DNA of 64,000 nucleotides from assembly GCA_030683105.1 (NCBI GenBank), contig JAUXMZ010000069.1, positions 21,094 to 85,093 on the forward strand, written 5' to 3'. Positions 19,684 through 28,982 of the stretch are shown in pieces. Numbering within the stretch: position 1 is the stretch's first letter; every line of letters starts with the position of its first letter. The notes under the pieces are model-generated. The model was given only the letters and a program-made list of their open reading frames with translations, made no database searches and was not told where the DNA came from. The position numbers and the translations under genes were made by a program. The DNA is from Burkholderiales bacterium (lineage in GTDB: Bacteria > Pseudomonadota > Gammaproteobacteria > Burkholderiales > SG8-41).

Positions 19684-20364
19684 TTAAACCTTTTGAATCA
19701 AGCGGGTGGCGTCAAGAAGCGACGCTACTATAGCATCAATGTCGAGCTCGCGCACATCCCGCCCCTCGTTATAGCCGTAGGGAACGCAAAATACCGGGCA
19801 GCCTGCTGCGCGCGCCGCCTGCGCATCGTTGAGCGAATCGCCGATCATCAGCATCTCGCGCGGCGCAATGCCGAACTTTTCACAGGTATGCGTGAGCGGC
19901 AGCGGATCGGGTTTCTTGCGCGGCAGGCTGTCCCCCGCCACCACCTCGGAAAAATAGGATGCCAGCTGCATGCGCGCGAGCAACGGCAACGTGAAGCTGC
20001 CGGCTTTGTTGGTCACACATGCCAGCGGGAATCCCTGTTCGCGCAGCCGGTCCAGCCCTTCTTTCACGCCGGGATATATCGTAGTTCGGCTGCCATTCAC
20101 TTCGGCATAAAACCGCTCGAAAACCGGCAACGCCCGCTCGAACAGCGCCGGTTCTACCGCGCCGGTCAGCGCTCCGGCGAGGGACCGCTCAACCAGGTTG
20201 GGTATGCCTTTGCCGACGAAGGTCCGGATCAGGTCCTCATCAAGCGCGGGCCGGCCGAGATCCTCCAGCATCAGGTTCGCTGCCGCTGCCAAATCGGGAA
20301 TGGTGTCGAGCAGCGTGCCGTCGAGATCGATCATCACGGCTTTGACGCGCAGCGGAAATTGCAA
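19684..20364 (-). CDS. gph: phosphoglycolate phosphatase
   Basis: HAD-family enzyme that removes 2-phosphoglycolate. It has the nucleophile motif MIDLDGTLLDT, GSFTLPLLARM-type cap and core segments, Lys in SLPRKKPDPLPL and the MIGDSLNDAQAARAAG motif IV. The start is uncertain: TTG at 20364 gives 226 residues and leaves 2 bases to the rpe stop. TTG at 20370 would overlap that stop. The first ATG (20334) would remove expected residues. The rpe-gph-trp arrangement is standard in betaproteobacteria. Confidence 0.9.
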   Translation of the reverse strand: MQFPLRVKAVMIDLDGTLLDTIPDLAAAANLMLEDLGRPALDEDLIRTFVGKGIPNLVERSLAGALTGAVEPALFERALPVFERFYAEVNGSRTTIYPGVKEGLDRLREQGFPLACVTNKAGSFTLPLLARMQLASYFSEVVAGDSLPRKKPDPLPLTHTCEKFGIAPREMLMIGDSLNDAQAARAAGCPVFCVPYGYNEGRDVRELDIDAIVASLLDATRLIQKV

Positions 20365-20366
20365 AC

Positions 20367-21041
20367 TCAATTTTTTACTTTGCCCAGCTCGGCGCGCATC
20401 TTCGTTATCGTCGCCTTGTAGTCGCCACTGCCGAAGATCGCCGACCCGGCAACGAAGGTGTCGGCGCCGGCACGCGCGATTTCGGCGATATTGTCGACCT
20501 TGACCCCGCCGTCGATTTCCAGCCAGATATCGCGGCCCGAAGCGGCGATTCTGCTGCGCACCGCGCGCAGCTTGTCGAGCGCTTCGGGAATGAATTTCTG
20601 CCCGCCGAAGCCGGGATTGACCGACATGATCAGCACCAGGTCGATTTTGTCGAGCACGTGGTCCAGGTAAGTCAGCGGCGTTGCCGGATTGAACACCAGC
20701 CCCGCCTTGCAACCCAGCTCCCGGATGAGCCCGAGAGTGCGGTCTATATGCTCGGATGCTTCCGGATGGAAAGAAATGATGTTGGCGCCGGCCCTGGCAA
20801 AATCCGGAATGATGCGATCGACCGGTTTTACCATCAGATGCACGTCGATCAGCGCTTTGGTCAGCGGGCGTATCGCCTCACAGACCAGGGGCCCGATCGT
20901 CAGATTGGGCACGTAGTGATTGTCCATCACATCGAAGTGCACGAGATCGGCGCCGGCATCGATGACGCCCGTGACTTCATCGCCGAGTCTGGCAAAATCG
21001 GCGGAAAGTATGCTCGGTGCAATTCGGTAGGTCATGTGCAT
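20367..21041 (-). CDS. rpe: ribulose-phosphate 3-epimerase
   Basis: Interconverts ribulose-5-P and xylulose-5-P. The 224-residue TIM barrel shows [22 protein letters not shown]-type [28 protein letters not shown] and [20 protein letters not shown], carrying metal and phosphate ligands. Two ATGs (21041, 21035) are possible starts. It opens the rpe-gph-trp run and is divergent from apaG. Confidence 0.97.
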   Translation of the reverse strand: MHMTYRIAPSILSADFARLGDEVTGVIDAGADLVHFDVMDNHYVPNLTIGPLVCEAIRPLTKALIDVHLMVKPVDRIIPDFARAGANIISFHPEASEHIDRTLGLIRELGCKAGLVFNPATPLTYLDHVLDKIDLVLIMSVNPGFGGQKFIPEALDKLRAVRSRIAASGRDIWLEIDGGVKVDNIAEIARAGADTFVAGSAIFGSGDYKATITKMRAELGKVKN

Positions 21042-21145
21042 GGAAACATCAACGTGGATCCGGGCATTGTACCTGCTAACAGGCGCCGCAGACTAGCACG
21101 GAATGGCGACTTGCTTACGGTCAAAAAATGGTGTGCAATAGGCCC

Positions 21146-21526
21146 ATGATAGAAAAGAAACATGACGTCACGGTTACGACGCGCACCGCATTCATTCCCG
21201 ACCAGTCCGACGCCGGGAGCGAGCGCTACGTGTTTGCCTACACCATCACCATCACCAACAGCGGCAGTGTCCCGGTGCAACTGATCAGCCGGCACTGGAT
21301 CATTACTGATGCCAACAATCAGGTGCAGGAAGTGAAGGGGCTGGGCGTGGTTGGCGAGCAGCCCTATCTGCGGCCCGATGAGAGCTTCGAATATACCAGC
21401 GGCACCGCGATGGCCACCCCGGTCGGCACCATGCGCGGCAGTTACCAGATGATGGCGGAAGGCGGCGTGCCATTCGACGCGCCCATCCCGGAATTCACGC
21501 TGTCGATGCCGCGCGTGCTGCACTAA
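21146..21526 (+). CDS. apaG: ApaG (Co2+/Mg2+ efflux-associated) protein
   Basis: A 126-residue fibronectin-III-like protein with the family pattern YVFAYTITITNSGSVPVQL, SRHWIITDANNQVQEVKG and GVVGEQPYLRPDESFEYTSG. ApaG has been tied to divalent cation resistance, but its reaction is unknown. The second ATG (21146, MIEKKHDV) matches family length better than the one at 21128. The promoter is shared with divergent rpe. Confidence 0.95.
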   Translation: MIEKKHDVTVTTRTAFIPDQSDAGSERYVFAYTITITNSGSVPVQLISRHWIITDANNQVQEVKGLGVVGEQPYLRPDESFEYTSGTAMATPVGTMRGSYQMMAEGGVPFDAPIPEFTLSMPRVLH

Positions 21527-21539
21527 GTGCAGTTTTAAA

Positions 21540-21630
21540 TGTTGAGTTTTGAGTGCTGAGTTATTTTCTTCCCGCGGCGCATGCGCCTGCAAACTTCAAA
21601 CTCAACACTCAGCACTCAGCACTCAGCACT
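21540..21630. repeat. 7-base-period inverted repeat pair (cleanest example)
   Basis: The left arm 21540-21562 is built of GTTGA/GTTTTGA/GTGCTGA units. The right arm 21592-21630 has CTCAACA followed by three perfect CTCAGCA units. They face each other across about 29 bases and would pair as a hairpin. The locus lies just after the apaG stop codon. Confidence 0.85.
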
Positions 21631-21693
21631 GCGGGAATGCCCAGCCACACCCTCATCGCGCCATTTTATGACCCGGTTGCACGCCGCGCTGGA

Positions 21694-21813
21694 TCAGTCC
21701 CCTTCGTCGCGTTTATCTTCAGTCTTCTTGCGCGGCCAGGTCCACCACACGATAAAGATGAGCAGCAGCAGCGCAATGCCGGCTTCGAGCAATAACCAGA
21801 GCAGTGATTCCAT
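21694..21813 (-). CDS. predicted 39-residue single-span membrane protein
   Basis: MESLLWLLLEAGIALLLLIF starts a small protein with one clear membrane helix, then WW and a charged tail (RKKTEDKRDEGD), the layout of a real inner-membrane microprotein. It lies opposite the mltA region, and its ATG overlaps a possible mltA ATG at 21812 (CATG). Similar short hydrophobic proteins are known in betaproteobacteria, but I cannot name a family. The Shine-Dalgarno is weak. Confidence 0.5.
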   Translation of the reverse strand: MESLLWLLLEAGIALLLLIFIVWWTWPRKKTEDKRDEGD

Positions 21814-21850
21814 GATAATTAGCGGCGGTACGCTTCGCGTCGTAGGCGGG

Positions 21851-23116
21851 ATGCGGCACTGTAACGAATCGGCTCCGAAAATCCAACCCGTGTTGCGCTG
21901 GCTGGCCCTCAGCGCAGCGCTATGGCTTGCGGGCTGCGAAACGCTCGCCCCTACCCCTGTTCCGCCCGTGCCGGCCCCACCCCCGGTGGTGAAACCCGCT
22001 CCCCCAGTGGTAATTCCGGCCCCGCCAACGGTGGTAACGCCGCCCCCCGCCGCCGGCGTCATGCGCCCGGCGTCATGGGCCGATCTGCCTGACTGGCGCG
22101 AGGACAATCCAGCGCTGGCCTGGGATGCGTTTCTCGTCAGTTGCAGCACGCTCAAAAACCGGGACCACTGGCGCGACATTTGTACCGTCGCGCTGCAAAT
22201 CAGCACACCCGACCGCGACGCTGCGCGCCGTTTTTTTGAACTCAACTTCACGCCCTATCAGCTGATCAATCCCGAAGGCAACGGCGAGGGGCTGATTACC
22301 GGCTATTACGAACCCCTGCTGCGCGGCAGCCGCAAGCCCTCGAAAATTTATCGCTATCCGGTCTATGCCGTGCCCGAAGACCTGCTGGTCGTCGATCTCG
22401 CCGAACTGTATCCCGAGCTCAAAGGCATGCGTCTGCGCGGCCGGCTGGAAGGGCGGCGTATCGTGCCCTACTTCGACCGCGCGCAAATCGCGGACGGCAA
22501 GGCCGCGGTGCGGGGCAAGGAGCTGGTCTGGGTCGACGATCCGATCGATCTGTTCTTCCTGCAAATCCAGGGCTCGGGCCGTGTCCAGCTCGACAATGGC
22601 GACACCCTGCGTCTGGGTTATGCCGATCAAAACGGCCATCCCTACCGGTCCATCGGCCGCTGGCTGGTCGAGCGCGGGGAACTGCAGCTCGAGAAAGCCT
22701 CCATGCAGGGCATCAAGGCGTGGGCACGGCAGAATCCGGCGCAACTCGCCGAGTTGTTGAACCATAACGCGAGTTATGTCTTTTTTCGCGAATTGCCTGC
22801 CGGGTTACCGGGTCCGCTGGGCGCGCTTGGCGTGCCGCTGACCGCGCAACGCAGCGTGGCCATAGACTCGCGGTATGTGCCGCTGGGCGCGCCGGTGTTC
22901 CTCGCGACGACCTGGCCTAATTCGAGCCGCCCGCTTAACCGCCTGATGCTGGCCCAGGACACCGGCGGCGCCATCCGCGGCGTCGTGCGCGCGGATTTCT
23001 TCTGGGGTTTCGGCGAGGAGGCTGCGCGCGAAGCGGGACGCATGAAACAACTCCTGCGCATGTGGGTATTGCTGCCCAACGCCTATCCGGTTGCCCCTGG
23101 GGATGTCGTCCGTTAG
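21851..23116 (+). CDS. mltA: membrane-bound lytic murein transglycosylase A (lipoprotein)
   Basis: Cleaves glycan strands to 1,6-anhydroMurNAc, the substrate later used by AnmK. From 21851 the 421-residue product has a signal peptide ending in the lipobox LAGC, so it should sit in the outer membrane. A proline-rich linker follows, then the MltA domain (GEGLITGYYEPLLRGS, FFLQIQGSGRVQL) and the 3D domain (VAIDSRYVPLGAPVF, MLAQDTGGAIRG, FFWGFGEEA) with its aspartates. An alternative ATG at 21812 adds 13 residues. It converges with the tonB-like gene, overlapping 4 bases. Confidence 0.94.
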   Translation: MRHCNESAPKIQPVLRWLALSAALWLAGCETLAPTPVPPVPAPPPVVKPAPPVVIPAPPTVVTPPPAAGVMRPASWADLPDWREDNPALAWDAFLVSCSTLKNRDHWRDICTVALQISTPDRDAARRFFELNFTPYQLINPEGNGEGLITGYYEPLLRGSRKPSKIYRYPVYAVPEDLLVVDLAELYPELKGMRLRGRLEGRRIVPYFDRAQIADGKAAVRGKELVWVDDPIDLFFLQIQGSGRVQLDNGDTLRLGYADQNGHPYRSIGRWLVERGELQLEKASMQGIKAWARQNPAQLAELLNHNASYVFFRELPAGLPGPLGALGVPLTAQRSVAIDSRYVPLGAPVFLATTWPNSSRPLNRLMLAQDTGGAIRGVVRADFFWGFGEEAAREAGRMKQLLRMWVLLPNAYPVAPGDVVR

Positions 23117-23826
23117 GGCCTGCCTTCGGTATCGTCTGGCCGGTAATCGACACTGATCAGCACCCGGCTTTTCACGGCGCGGCCGTCTTTGCGTGCAGGC
23201 GAAAAGCGCGCGTCCGAAAACGCGGTGCGTACCGAATTTTCGAAAAACCGGGCTGACCCGGCCTCGACAATCGAGAGCTCGCGCACCCCACCTGTTTCAT
23301 CGATCAGCACCATCAGCAGCACCCTGCCGCCCGCATAGTCGTAAGCGCCATGTCGCGGATATTCCAGGTTCACCGGCTGCACCAGCACGGGGTAAACATC
23401 GAGTTGGCGCGCCGGGTAATACTCCGGATCGGAAAGCGGCGGCAGTGCGGAAGCAGGGTTGCGTGCAGCCGTCATCACCTGCACGGGCGCTGCCGCAGGT
23501 AGCGGCAGTGTCGCGGCGGTTTCCCGCTCGTTATCGTCGGCCGGCCGGGTACGGGTCAGTGAATCAGTAACACGCCTGACTATCACCATCGCATCGTCCT
23601 GCTGCGGCGGCGGCTCGGCAAGCGAATGCTCCGGGATGTCCAGCCGTGCGGTTATAGTCGACTGACCGCCCGACGGTGCATGTCCGGTCGTACTCACCGT
23701 CACCCCACCGGCAAGCCCCAGATGAATGAGTACGGAAAAGGTAATTGCAACAGCCAGCCTGACCCGATCCCGCGGCACATACCGTGGCGTTGCGAGTTGT
23801 ACGGTAAATCCGGGAAAGGCGGCCAT
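23113..23826 (-). CDS. TonB-family energy transducer / periplasmic protein
   Basis: A 237-residue protein with one N-terminal membrane anchor (about residues 24-45, LAVAITFSVLIHLGLAGG). A Pro/Ala-rich middle follows, then a TonB C-terminal domain (about 165-235: YAGGRVLLMVLIDETGGV, SSGFFENSVRTAF-type and RVLISVDYR). It would link an inner-membrane motor to an outer-membrane transporter, but no exbBD or receptor gene is near, and the central region is shorter than in classical TonB. Partner and substrate are unknown. Confidence 0.82.
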   Translation of the reverse strand: MAAFPGFTVQLATPRYVPRDRVRLAVAITFSVLIHLGLAGGVTVSTTGHAPSGGQSTITARLDIPEHSLAEPPPQQDDAMVIVRRVTDSLTRTRPADDNERETAATLPLPAAAPVQVMTAARNPASALPPLSDPEYYPARQLDVYPVLVQPVNLEYPRHGAYDYAGGRVLLMVLIDETGGVRELSIVEAGSARFFENSVRTAFSDARFSPARKDGRAVKSRVLISVDYRPDDTEGRP

Positions 23827-23882
23827 ACCGCCTGTAACGCCGTACCGCGCGTGCTGTTGACTCCGGGCGCAGCGCCAAGCGC

Positions 23883-24602
23883 TTACTTCACCGAGTTCAG
23901 CGCCTGCTCGATCTTATCCAGGGGCAGATAGCCCCCGATCTGCTGGCCATTGGCAAGATAAATCGCCGGGGTGCCGCGCACTCCAAACCGCTGCGCGAGC
24001 TGAACGGTTTTCTCTATCGGCGTGTCACAGGTCTTGCTCCCGCCGGGCACCACCCCCTTGCTCAGCAAATCATCCCATGCCTTGCCGCGGTCCTTGGCAC
24101 ACCACACCGCCTTGGATTTTTCCACCGAGTCCGGCGGAGAAACGATAGGCAGCAGGAAGGTGTAGATGGTGACGTTGTTCAGCTTGACGAGTTCCTCCTG
24201 CAACTTCTTGCAATAGCCGCAGTTCGGATCCTCGAACGTATAGAGTATGCGCTTGCCGCTGCCCTTGACGCGCTTGATGGCAAGGTCCTGCGATTTAGCC
24301 AGGGTTTGTGTGGCAAGCTGTGCCTCGCGTTCCGCCGTCAGATTGCGCAACTCGGGTGTCTTCGAATCGAACAGCACGCCGCGCAACACGTAGTTGACCT
24401 TTTCATCGACATAGAAAATCTGGCCCTGGGCCACGACTTCCCAGATGCCCGCAATTGGCGACTTCGCCACGCTTTCCACGGGCATTTCGGCGAATTTTGA
24501 CTGGAACGCCTGGCGTATAGCGTTCTCGTTAGCACCGGCAGCCGGGGAAAACACCACCGCGGCAGTCAATAAGCAGATCGTGAAGATTCGAAACATGGTC
24601 AT
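23883..24602 (-). CDS. dsbC: periplasmic disulfide isomerase DsbC
   Basis: Rearranges wrong disulfides in exported proteins. The 239-residue protein has a signal peptide (cleaved near AAGA, residues 20-24), an N-terminal dimerisation domain and a thioredoxin domain with CGYC at residues 128-131 in the sequence YTFEDPNCGYCKKL. A cis-proline segment GTPAIYLANGQ is present. It lies 30 bases downstream of the UbiH-family gene on the same strand. Confidence 0.95.
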   Translation of the reverse strand: MTMFRIFTICLLTAAVVFSPAAGANENAIRQAFQSKFAEMPVESVAKSPIAGIWEVVAQGQIFYVDEKVNYVLRGVLFDSKTPELRNLTAEREAQLATQTLAKSQDLAIKRVKGSGKRILYTFEDPNCGYCKKLQEELVKLNNVTIYTFLLPIVSPPDSVEKSKAVWCAKDRGKAWDDLLSKGVVPGGSKTCDTPIEKTVQLAQRFGVRGTPAIYLANGQQIGGYLPLDKIEQALNSVK

Positions 24603-24632
24603 CCTTAGGTTAAATAAATAATGTGGAAAATG

Positions 24633-25805
24633 TCACGACACCGCCTGTTGCACTAACAGGCGCTTGAGCTGCGGTTGACTGTTGACCAACTCAAGCCCCA
24701 GATTGCGCGCCCTGGATAACCAGACCGCGTCGTAGTTGAAAAGTTTCTGCAACGCATCGGTAGTAAGTTGCAGCGTTACGATGTCCTCTTTGCGCGCCCG
24801 CTCGTAACGCCGCAGCAGCGCGTAGTCGCCGCAATCGCCTTGCGCCCCGCGCTCGAGCAGGACTGCCGCAAGCTCGCGCGCATCACGTAAGCCAAGATTG
24901 ACGCCCTGCCCGGCCAACGGGTGGACATTATGCGCGGCGTCCCCTACCAGCGCAATCCTGGATTTAACAATATTTTCAACGCGTTGCAATCTGAGCGGGA
25001 AAGCTGCCGGCGCCGTGATGAGTTCCAGCCTGCCGAGCGCGCCACCGCTTGCGGCTTTAACTTCATCTGCGAGCGCCGCAGGCGTCAGCGCCAGCAATTC
25101 GCGGCCATGCGACTCGGGCGTCGACCACACCATGGATACACGGCGCTCTGGCAGCGGCAGCAGCGCCAGGATGCCGTCGCGCAGGAACCACTGATACGCG
25201 ATGCCGCGATGCGCCAGCTCGGTTGAAAAATTGGCAACCACGCCCAGGTGGCCATAGTCGCGCGGCGTAATGTCTATGCCGGCCTGGCTACGCAGCCATG
25301 ACTCACCGCCATCAGCACCCACGGTCAGTTTTGCGTCCAGTGCCATGCCATCATCAAGCAACAACCGCGCACCGCGGTCATCCCATTCGACGGAAGCGCA
25401 ACGCGCCGGGCTGAATACGTTCACGTGCTCTGCGCGCTGCAGACAGTGCCACAGCGCGATGTGGAGCAGGCGGTTCTCGGCAATGAACGCCAGTTCGCGC
25501 AGGCCGGCATCATATGCACTGAAATCGAGGCGCGAATGCGCGTCATCGCCGCAGACCTGCATAGCCTCGACCCGCGTGACGCGATCCTGCGGCACGCCCT
25601 GCCATGCGCCGCAACGCTCCAGAAACGCAGCACTGCCGGGGCTGATCGCGTAAACGCGACTGTCCCATGAGCCATCGTCAGGGACGGACTGCGGCGGGCG
25701 CGGTTCGATTACGGCGACGCTCAACCCCGCGGGCTTGAGCGCCAGCGCGAGGCTGGCGCCAACCAGGCCACCGCCGACGATGATGACATCGAATGAATGT
25801 GACAT
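24633..25805 (-). CDS. UbiH/UbiF/COQ6-family ubiquinone ring hydroxylase
   Basis: FAD monooxygenase of ubiquinone synthesis, 390 residues. It shows the FAD fold DVIIVGGGLVGASLALALK, the DG motif in LTVGADGGESWLRSQAG and the GDAAHNVHPLAGQGVNLGLRDA motif. Which ring carbon it hydroxylates (UbiH, UbiF, UbiI or a broad UbiM/UbiL type) cannot be told from sequence. Coq7, another ring hydroxylase, is also in the window, so a UbiH/UbiI-like role is more likely. Confidence 0.9.
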   Translation of the reverse strand: MSHSFDVIIVGGGLVGASLALALKPAGLSVAVIEPRPPQSVPDDGSWDSRVYAISPGSAAFLERCGAWQGVPQDRVTRVEAMQVCGDDAHSRLDFSAYDAGLRELAFIAENRLLHIALWHCLQRAEHVNVFSPARCASVEWDDRGARLLLDDGMALDAKLTVGADGGESWLRSQAGIDITPRDYGHLGVVANFSTELAHRGIAYQWFLRDGILALLPLPERRVSMVWSTPESHGRELLALTPAALADEVKAASGGALGRLELITAPAAFPLRLQRVENIVKSRIALVGDAAHNVHPLAGQGVNLGLRDARELAAVLLERGAQGDCGDYALLRRYERARKEDIVTLQLTTDALQKLFNYDAVWLSRARNLGLELVNSQPQLKRLLVQQAVS

Positions 25806-25965
25806 GCGGGAATACGATGAATACTGGAAACTGTTGCCGATTATTCGAACCTGTTGGCCAGCGTGCCTATGCCTGGTGATTCCGGATTTTATGGAACCGG
25901 CGTCGAGTTCGAAGCGCAGTCATTTCGCCACCGCTGTTTTCAGCCTTTTTCTGCCTAAGTCTTTA

Positions 25966-25978
25966 TTTCACAATGTGA
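25966..25978. promoter_or_regulatory. second copy of the TTTCACAATGTGA site
   Basis: Thirteen bases identical to the palindrome upstream of tyrS, here with an imperfect right arm (TGTGATA). It is 149 bases upstream of tRNA-Met and 161 bases upstream of the divergent UbiH-family gene. Confidence 0.4.
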
Positions 25979-26083
25979 TAACATCAGTGTGGGTTGCCAT
26001 CAAGATAACATTCCCGATCCGGGCGGACAATCACAAACACTGGATTATTAACCTGAATCCGGATAAGACACCAGGCGCATGGC

Positions 26084-26112
26084 TTGACAAGAATACCCCT
26101 CCTAATTAGACT
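26084..26112 (+). promoter_or_regulatory. sigma-70 promoter of tRNA-Met
   Basis: A consensus -35 TTGACA (26084-26089), a 17-base spacer and a -10 TAGACT (26107-26112) end 14 bases before the tRNA. Confidence 0.8.
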
Positions 26113-26126
26113 GCGCCGCTTCCTGT

Positions 26127-26202
26127 GGCGAGTTAGCTCAGCGGTTAGAGCAGCGGAATCATAATCCGTTGGTCCGGGGTTCAAATCCCTGACTCGCCAC
26201 CA
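26127..26202 (+). tRNA. tRNA with CAU anticodon, probably elongator tRNA-Met
   Basis: A 76-base cloverleaf: acceptor GGCGAGT/ACTCGCC, D-arm GCTC/GAGC, anticodon stem GCGGA/TCCGT with loop ATCATAA (anticodon CAT), T-arm with loop TTCAAAT, and an encoded CCA end. It is not an initiator, because it has a normal first pair and no GGG/CCC anticodon stem. The GCGGA-ATCATAA-TCCGT arm is that of betaproteobacterial elongator Met. A lysidine-type tRNA-Ile2 is the alternative, since the D-loop is of the short kind seen there. Confidence 0.9.
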
Positions 26203-26214
26203 CCTCCCATTATT

Positions 26215-26256
26215 CATTACTATATGGTCAGCGCTCATTACTATATGGTCAGCGCT
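26215..26256 (+). repeat. 21-bp tandem duplication downstream of tRNA-Met
   Basis: The unit CATTACTATATGGTCAGCGC plus T occurs twice without a mismatch (26215-26235 and 26236-26256), starting 12 bases after the tRNA. Confidence 0.9.
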
Positions 26257-26327
26257 ACACGGCGACCCGCGGACTATACTCGGCATAACCATTGAAGTAT
26301 TTGATTACATTATGTTATCGTGAACCA

Positions 26328-26657
26328 ATGCGAATAGGGATCGCCGCTATTGCTTTGGGTCTGGCGCTGGCCGCTCCCGGCCACGCCCAGATGTCGCGCG
26401 CGTTTCCGGCGAACGGCAAGCTCGGCGAGCTGACGGGCCAGCAACATCCGTTGCCTATGGTACAGATCGACCGGGCTGTCGTCCGGCTTGCGCCGGGAGC
26501 GCGGATCGTCGATCAGAACAACCGCAGCATAGTGCATGGCGCCCTGCCGGACTACGCCCAGGTGCTGTATGTGCTCGACATCAGCGGCGATATTTCGCGC
26601 ATCATCATCCTGACGCCCGAGGAAGTGGCCCGCGTCCAGCAAACCATCCGGCCTTGA
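26328..26657 (+). CDS. secreted hypothetical protein upstream of miaB
   Basis: A 109-residue protein with a signal peptide ([20 protein letters not shown]), so it should be periplasmic. The mature part has a small beta-rich pattern ([37 protein letters not shown]), suggesting a compact fold. No family is recognised. The ATG at 26328 is used because the open frame upstream starts only with TTG and would spoil the signal. It ends 4 bases before miaB and is likely co-transcribed. Confidence 0.7.
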   Translation: MRIGIAAIALGLALAAPGHAQMSRAFPANGKLGELTGQQHPLPMVQIDRAVVRLAPGARIVDQNNRSIVHGALPDYAQVLYVLDISGDISRIIILTPEEVARVQQTIRP

Positions 26658-26661
26658 AGCC

Positions 26662-28005
26662 GTGAGCAAGAAAGTCTATATCAAGACCTTCGGCTGCCAG
26701 ATGAACGAGTACGACTCGGGCAAGATGGCCGGCGTGTTGCGTTCGGCGCGCGACATGGAAACAACCGAAGACCCCGCCGCGGCCGACCTGATCCTGTTCA
26801 ATACCTGCTCGGTGCGCGAAAAAGCCCAGGAAAAAGTGTTTCATGACCTGGGGCGGATCAGACACCTCAAACACGCTAATCCCCGGATGCTGATCGGTGT
26901 TGGCGGCTGTGTCGCCAGCCAGGAAGGGGCGGCGATCGTCGCGCGCGCACCGTTCGTCGACCTGGTGTTCGGACCGCAGACGCTGCACCGCCTGCCGCAG
27001 ATGATAGAGGCGCGCCTGGCCAGCGGCAAACCGCAGGTCGATATCTCGTTCCCCGAGATTGAAAAGTTCGATGCGCTGCCGCCGACGCGCGCCGGCAGCG
27101 CCACCGCGGTCATGTCCATCATGGAAGGCTGCAGCAAATACTGCACGTTCTGCGTCGTGCCCTACACCCGCGGCGAGGAAATATCGCGCCCGTTCGACGA
27201 CGTTCTGACCGAGGCCGCCGAATTTGCCGAACAGGGCGCGAAGGAAATCACGCTGCTCGGACAAAACGTCAATGCCTACCGCGGCGCAATGGCGCAGGGG
27301 GAAACCGCTGATTTTGCCCTGCTGCTCGAATACATCGCCGAAATTCCCGGCATCGAGCGCATCCGCTACTCGACTTCCCACCCCAGGGAATTTACCCAGC
27401 GCCTGATCGATGCCCATGACCGTATCCCCAAGCTTGTCGGACACGTGCACCTGCCGGTCCAGTCCGGCTCGGACCGCATACTGGCGGCGATGAAGCGCGG
27501 CTACACGGCACTCGAGTATAAGGCCATCATCCGCCGCCTGCGCGAGAAGCGCCCCGACATCTCGATCACGTCGGACTTTATCGTCGGCTTCCCGGGAGAA
27601 ACTGACGCCGATTTCGCCGCAACGATGCGGCTGATCGATGAGATCGGCTTTGACACGAGTTTCAGTTTTCTTTACAGCCGCCGGCCAGGCACGCCGGCCG
27701 CAGAACTCGCCGACGACACCCCGCTCACCGTCAAGCAGGAACGGCTGCAGCGCCTGCAGACGCGCATCAAGGAACAGGCAGCCGCCATCAGCCGCAACAT
27801 GGTAAGCACGCGCCAGCGCGCGCTGGTCGATGGCGTGTCGAAAAAAAATGCCGGGGAACTCGCAGGCCGCACCGACAATAACCGCGTGGTCAATTTCAGC
27901 GGGCCGCACCGGCTCATCGGTCAGTTTGTCGATGTGACGATCACGTCGGCACAGCCGAATTCACTGCGCGGCGAAGCGCTCATTTTAGAGCCCCAGATCT
28001 CATGA
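26662..28005 (+). CDS. miaB: tRNA-2-methylthio-N6-dimethylallyladenosine synthase
   Basis: Radical-SAM enzyme that adds a methylthio group to i6A37 of tRNAs. The 447-residue protein has N-terminal cluster cysteines in [22 protein letters not shown] and [10 protein letters not shown]. The radical-SAM motif is [15 protein letters not shown] and the C terminus is a TRAM domain. The start is GTG at 26662. It overlaps ybeZ by 4 bases and leads the conserved miaB-ybeZ-ybeY-corC-lnt run. Confidence 0.97.
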   Translation: MSKKVYIKTFGCQMNEYDSGKMAGVLRSARDMETTEDPAAADLILFNTCSVREKAQEKVFHDLGRIRHLKHANPRMLIGVGGCVASQEGAAIVARAPFVDLVFGPQTLHRLPQMIEARLASGKPQVDISFPEIEKFDALPPTRAGSATAVMSIMEGCSKYCTFCVVPYTRGEEISRPFDDVLTEAAEFAEQGAKEITLLGQNVNAYRGAMAQGETADFALLLEYIAEIPGIERIRYSTSHPREFTQRLIDAHDRIPKLVGHVHLPVQSGSDRILAAMKRGYTALEYKAIIRRLREKRPDISITSDFIVGFPGETDADFAATMRLIDEIGFDTSFSFLYSRRPGTPAAELADDTPLTVKQERLQRLQTRIKEQAAAISRNMVSTRQRALVDGVSKKNAGELAGRTDNNRVVNFSGPHRLIGQFVDVTITSAQPNSLRGEALILEPQIS

Positions 28006-28982
28006 AACCGGTCGAAATCGCATTTACGCCGATCGACAACCTGCGCCTTGCCAACCTCTGCGGCGCGCTGGACGAGAACCTGCGCCAGATCGAGATCGCT
28101 CTCGATGTCAGCATCGCGCGGCACGGCGAGCGCTTTGCGCTGACCGGAAAACCGGAACAGGCGAGAATTGCCGCCAAGGCATTACAAGGCTTTTATCAGA
28201 AGTCAGACAACATCCTGACCCTGGAAGATGTCCAACTCGGCGTGCTTGAGGCGGCCAATCCGCGGCCCGCCGCGGGAGCAGCCGATACGCCCGTACTCCT
28301 CACGCGGCGCCAGGATCTGCACGGCCGCACGCCGCGCCAGGTCCAGTATTTGCACAATATCCAGACTCACGACATCACGTTCAGCATCGGTCCGGCCGGC
28401 ACCGGCAAGACCTATCTTGCGGTCGCCTGCGCCGTCGATGCCCTGGAGCGCGACAGCGTCAAGCGCATCGTGCTGGTGCGGCCCGCGGTCGAGGCCGGGG
28501 AACGCCTGGGCTTCCTGCCCGGAGACATGGCTCAGAAGGTCGATCCCTATCTGCGGCCGCTTTACGATGCACTGTATGACCTGATGGGCTTCGACAAGGT
28601 CACCAAGATGTTCGAGCGCAGCGCGATAGAGGTTGCACCGCTGGCCTTCATGCGCGGCCGCACGCTCAATCATTCGTTCGTGATCCTCGACGAAGCGCAG
28701 AACACCACCCCCGAACAGATGAAAATGTTTCTGACCCGCATCGGCTTCGGCAGCAAGGCGGTGATCACCGGCGATATCACCCAGATTGACCTGCAGCGGG
28801 GCCAGAAAAGCGGCCTGATCGAGGCGCGAGAGGTGCTGAGCAAAGTGCGCGGCATCGTCTTCTCTTACTTCGAAAGCGAGGACGTGGTGCGACACCCGCT
28901 GGTGCAGCGCATCGTCAATGCCTACGAAAGCCATGTGTTCAGCGCGCCGAAGACCGCAACCGGCAGAGGGAAAAAACCGTGA
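28002..28982 (+). CDS. ybeZ: PhoH-family ATPase YbeZ
   Basis: A 326-residue P-loop ATPase with Walker [15 protein letters not shown], Walker [20 protein letters not shown] and an N-terminal KH-like region. YbeZ works with the YbeY RNase in 16S rRNA maturation and quality control. It overlaps miaB and ybeY by 4 bases each, so it is translationally coupled to both. Confidence 0.95.
   Translation: MKPVEIAFTPIDNLRLANLCGALDENLRQIEIALDVSIARHGERFALTGKPEQARIAAKALQGFYQKSDNILTLEDVQLGVLEAANPRPAAGAADTPVLLTRRQDLHGRTPRQVQYLHNIQTHDITFSIGPAGTGKTYLAVACAVDALERDSVKRIVLVRPAVEAGERLGFLPGDMAQKVDPYLRPLYDALYDLMGFDKVTKMFERSAIEVAPLAFMRGRTLNHSFVILDEAQNTTPEQMKMFLTRIGFGSKAVITGDITQIDLQRGQKSGLIEAREVLSKVRGIVFSYFESEDVVRHPLVQRIVNAYESHVFSAPKTATGRGKKP

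Noticed and set aside
26127..26202. tRNA-Ile2 (lysidine-modified CAU)
   Set aside because: The anticodon arm GCGGA-ATCATAA-TCCGT fits betaproteobacterial elongator tRNA-Met better, though the D-loop leaves some doubt.
26605..27909. 434-codon minus-strand open frame opposite miaB
   Set aside because: miaB is certain on the other strand and the antisense product matches no family.
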